DNA of 19,142 bases from DASPXY01 sp038227745 (lineage in GTDB: Bacteria; Planctomycetota; Planctomycetia; Gemmatales; Gemmataceae): positions 1-19,142 of the forward strand of contig JBBRPS010000080.1 in the NCBI GenBank assembly GCA_038227745.1. Reading direction: 5' to 3'. The notes under the pieces are model-generated. The model was not told the origin of the DNA and did no database searches. It saw only the letters and a program-made list of their open reading frames with translations. The translations under genes were made by a program, and so were the position numbers. Positions 14,726-19,142 of the stretch are shown in pieces. The stretch's first letter is position 1, and each line of letters begins with the position of its first letter.

Positions 14726-15799
14726 CTCACGCGCAGGGTCCTTGTCGCTGACGCCGGCCGCGCTGAAGGTCGCCATGTCGCGCATCACGTCGGCCGCACA
14801 CTGGAGCAGGTTGAGCGCCAGGGCGGCGCCGCTGCCCTCCCCTAGCCGCAGCCCCAGGTCCAGGAGCGGGGCCAACTCCAGTGCCTCCAGGACGACCTGG
14901 TGGCCGCGCTCGACGCTGCGGTGCCCGGCGAAGAAGTAACCGCGCGCCGCCGGCTCCAGGCGCGCCGCGAGCAGCCCCGCGACGGAGCTGATGAAGCCGT
15001 CGAGGACCACGGCGACGCGGCGGGCGGCGGCCTCCAGAGCGACACCGATCAGGCCCGCGATCTCGAAGCCGCCGACGGCGGCCAGTGCCTCCAGGGGCGC
15101 CACCTCTCCCGACCGCCCCGGAAAGTGCAGCCGCAGTGCGCGCCCGATGACCTCGACCTTGTGGCGCCAGCCCGCGTCATCGACGCCGGTCCCTCTCCCG
15201 GTCACCCTCTCCGCCGTTTCGCCGGTCAGCGCCGCCGTCAGGGCGCTGGCGCTGGTGCTGTTGCCGATGCCCATCTCTCCCAGGGCGACGGCACGCAGCC
15301 CTTCGGATTCGTGCAGCTCACGCAGGAGGCGCCGGCCGGTGGCGACTGCCTGTTCGGCCTGCGCGGCCGTCATCGCCGGGCCGCGGGCAAAGTTCGCCGT
15401 CCCGGGCGCGACAGCGTCCGCGCTGCGCAAGCGCCGCCGGTCCTCTTCCACCAGGGAAGACAGGTCCTTGATGCCGAGGTCGAAGACGTGGAGGCGGAGG
15501 CCAAGGCGGCGGGCGAGGACGTTGATGGCGGCGCCGCCGCGCAGGAAGTTCGTCGCCATCTGGGCGGTGACCTCCTGGGGGTAGGCACTGACGCCCTCCG
15601 CGACGACGCCGTGGTCCGCCGCCAATACCACGACGGCGGCGGGGTCGGCGTGCGGCCGCAGTGTCTCCTGGATGGCGCAGAGCTGCCGGCCGACGTCGAG
15701 CAGGCGGCCGAGGGCGCCGCGCGGCATGGTCAGGCGGTCCTGGTGCTCGGCGGCGCGGCGGAGCCAGACGGGGTCGAGGGGCGCGATGGCGGGGGGCAT
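14714..15799 (-). CDS. cobT: Nicotinate-nucleotide--dimethylbenzimidazole phosphoribosyltransferase
   Basis: CobT transfers the phosphoribosyl group of nicotinate mononucleotide to 5,6-dimethylbenzimidazole, giving alpha-ribazole phosphate for the lower ligand of cobalamin; it is cytosolic. The 361-residue product has the family landmarks: LDPVWLRRAAEHQDRLTMPRGALGRL at the N-terminus, VVLAADHGVVAEGVSAYP, NFLRGGAAINVLAR, LGEMGIGNSTSASAL, GRGTGVDD, and LRLGEGSGAALAL with Glu321, equivalent to the catalytic Glu317 of Salmonella CobT. Length fits the family (~350). The frame is open a further 40 codons upstream, but that part contains a repeat hairpin and does not look like CobT, so the ATG at 15799 is preferred; no clear Shine-Dalgarno is visible, and a GTG at 15811 is an alternative. 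No other cobalamin genes are in the window. The stop codon lies in the last tandem repeat. Confidence 0.92.
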   Translation of the reverse strand: MPPAIAPLDPVWLRRAAEHQDRLTMPRGALGRLLDVGRQLCAIQETLRPHADPAAVVVLAADHGVVAEGVSAYPQEVTAQMATNFLRGGAAINVLARRLGLRLHVFDLGIKDLSSLVEEDRRRLRSADAVAPGTANFARGPAMTAAQAEQAVATGRRLLRELHESEGLRAVALGEMGIGNSTSASALTAALTGETAERVTGRGTGVDDAGWRHKVEVIGRALRLHFPGRSGEVAPLEALAAVGGFEIAGLIGVALEAAARRVAVVLDGFISSVAGLLAARLEPAARGYFFAGHRSVERGHQVVLEALELAPLLDLGLRLGEGSGAALALNLLQCAADVMRDMATFSAAGVSDKDPAREAPP

Positions 15800-15813
15800 G
15801 GAGGGACTCACAA

Positions 15814-15837
15814 GCCCACCCGTCGCACCGGGTGGGC
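15814..15837. repeat. AAGCCCACCC hairpin in the cobT leader
   Basis: Arms GCCCACCC (15814-15821) and GGGTGGGC (15830-15837) enclose GTCGCACC. On the minus strand it ends 14 nt before the cobT ATG, where it could affect ribosome access. A second small stem (CTGCCCG / CGGGCAG, 15845-15868) lies next to it. No B12-riboswitch consensus is visible here, so I class it with the dispersed hairpin family. Confidence 0.6.
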
Positions 15838-15919
15838 ATTCTCTCTGCCCGCCCGAGGCACCGGGCAGGTTGGTGAAGTCGGGCATGACGGTCGAGCCTG
15901 AGCGTGACACGGTACGCAC

Positions 15920-16211
15920 CCGAGGCGATGATACCAGACGGGGCCGGCCGGAGTCACGCGATTTCCAGGGTGCCTTCAGAAGACGGGCCGGAGGTCTCAG
16001 GTGGGAAAAGGCGCGGGAGAAGGCGACCGGCGCCGGAGACGGGACTGTGCGTGTCCTCTTCGCGCCCGAGCCAGCCCTCTTCTCTTTAGAGGCAGAGGAA
16101 CGAAGGAGCGAGCCGGCGGCCCGTCGCGCAGCGACACCCCCACAGACCCCGCCGAGGCCAGCCCGGGGGCTCGCCGACCTTCATTTCTGCCCGTGCCTCT
16201 TACTGGGTCCC
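15920..16211. other. Intergenic stretch without recognised features
   Basis: This segment lies between the divergently oriented cobT and kinase genes. Open frames here encode Arg/Pro/Gly-rich sequences without domain motifs and look like high-GC artefacts. I see no tRNA, riboswitch or terminator. A cobT promoter should lie here or in 15800-15920, but no clear match to -35/-10 boxes stands out on the minus strand. Confidence 0.5.
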
Positions 16212-16341
16212 GCATGGCTAAAGCGCGCTCGTTTAGCCGCGAGCGGTGAGCCAGATCCCGCTACGCGGGGCCGCGCAGCGGATCTGGCTCACCCGCTCGC
16301 CGCCCCCGCGCAGCGGGATCTGGCTCAACCGCGGCTAAACG
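16212..16341. repeat. TTTAGCCGCG-family palindromic element, long copy
   Basis: The first 59 bases match 1732-1790 with 3 differences. Arms CGTTTAGCCGCG...GAGCCAGATCCCGCT (from 16230) and AGCGGGATCTGGCTC...CGCGGCTAAACG (to 16341) are inverted repeats about 30 bases long. A third partial inverted segment (AGCGGATCTGGCTCACCCGC) sits in the middle. The ends read CGTTTAG/CTAAACG. There is no open frame of interest, so it is a non-autonomous palindromic element of unknown origin. Confidence 0.8.
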
Positions 16342-16401
16342 AACGGTCACTCATTTCTGCCGCGGTGGACTACTGAGTTCAGCCCAGACAATGTCTCCCT
16401 T

Positions 16402-16464
16402 CGTTTAGCCGCGGTTGTGAGAACCGCGTTCGGCGAGCGCGGTTCTCCGAACCGCGGCTAAACG
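16402..16464. repeat. TTTAGCCGCG-family palindromic element, short copy
   Basis: CGTTTAGCCGCGGTT at the left and its inverse AACCGCGGCTAAACG at the right enclose GAGAACCGCG and its near-inverse CGCGGTTCTC. The terminal CGTTTAG...CTAAACG is shared with the copies at 16230-16341 and around 1750-1834, but the interior differs. It lies upstream of the WD40 kinase gene. Confidence 0.75.
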
Positions 16465-16507
16465 AGGTGCCTTTCTCCGCGCTGGACTCAGTAGTGTCTT
16501 TCCGCCG

Positions 16508-16536
16508 TTGCCTCCCTGCGGACACGAGGGTACGCT
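16508..16536 (+). promoter_or_regulatory. Weak candidate promoter of the WD40 kinase gene
   Basis: TTGCCT (16508-16513) and TACGCT (16531-16536) are spaced by 17 nt. Matches to the consensus are four and three of six, so this is tentative; the spacing and distance (about 30 nt from start of transcript to the ATG) are reasonable. Confidence 0.3.
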
Positions 16537-16573
16537 GAGGGGGTCTCGTGGAGACCTCCCGCGGAGCCCGCTC

Positions 16574-19142
<2,569 letters not shown>

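Noticed and set aside
15799..15919. Longer CobT with 40 extra N-terminal residues
   Set aside because: The added part reads through a dispersed hairpin repeat and does not resemble CobT; the shorter form matches the family length.
15800..16200. Cobalamin riboswitch upstream of cobT
   Set aside because: I looked on the minus strand for the B12-box type core and saw none; only hairpins of the dispersed repeat family are present.

Overview
The window is high-GC DNA that most resembles a Gemmata-type planctomycete. The basis is inference from content: a Hanks-type kinase with a planctomycete-style N-terminus, one membrane helix and WD40 repeats; a pseudokinase fused to an FGE-sulfatase domain; a greatly enlarged PilM followed by two large single-helix proteins; and several families of GC-rich palindromic intergenic repeats. 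No ribosomal or other phylogenetic marker is present.

Layout. 197-1726 (+) is an M20-family metallopeptidase. A repeat cluster (1732-1871) and a good sigma70-like promoter (1876-1904) follow. 1951-4143 (+) is the pseudokinase/FGE fusion, ending at a perfect 28-bp palindrome. 4217-6591 (+) is a tight three-gene signalling cassette: a single-domain response regulator; a protein with two HisKA-like hairpins, a receiver and a coiled-coil tail but no kinase ATPase domain; and a MinD/ParA-like ATPase. A repeat- and promoter-bearing gap (6592-6945) precedes a three-gene operon (6946-13720). It encodes PilM with a membrane-spanning C-terminal extension and two bitopic proteins that may stand in for PilN/PilO/PilP. 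A strong terminator at 13862-13892 closes it. 14039-14566 (+) is a small protein of unknown function with its own promoter. It converges on cobT (14714-15799, minus strand); four 37-bp tandem repeats lie between them, and the last supplies the cobT stop codon. 15920-16573 is mostly palindromic repeat DNA. 16574 to the window edge is a membrane Ser/Thr kinase with WD40 repeats, cut by the window end.

Working together. The signalling cassette and the pil operon lie head to tail. A MinD/ParA-like ATPase beside pilus genes suggests, as inference only, spatial or phosphorelay control of the pilus machine. The peptidase, cobT and the kinase look independently transcribed.
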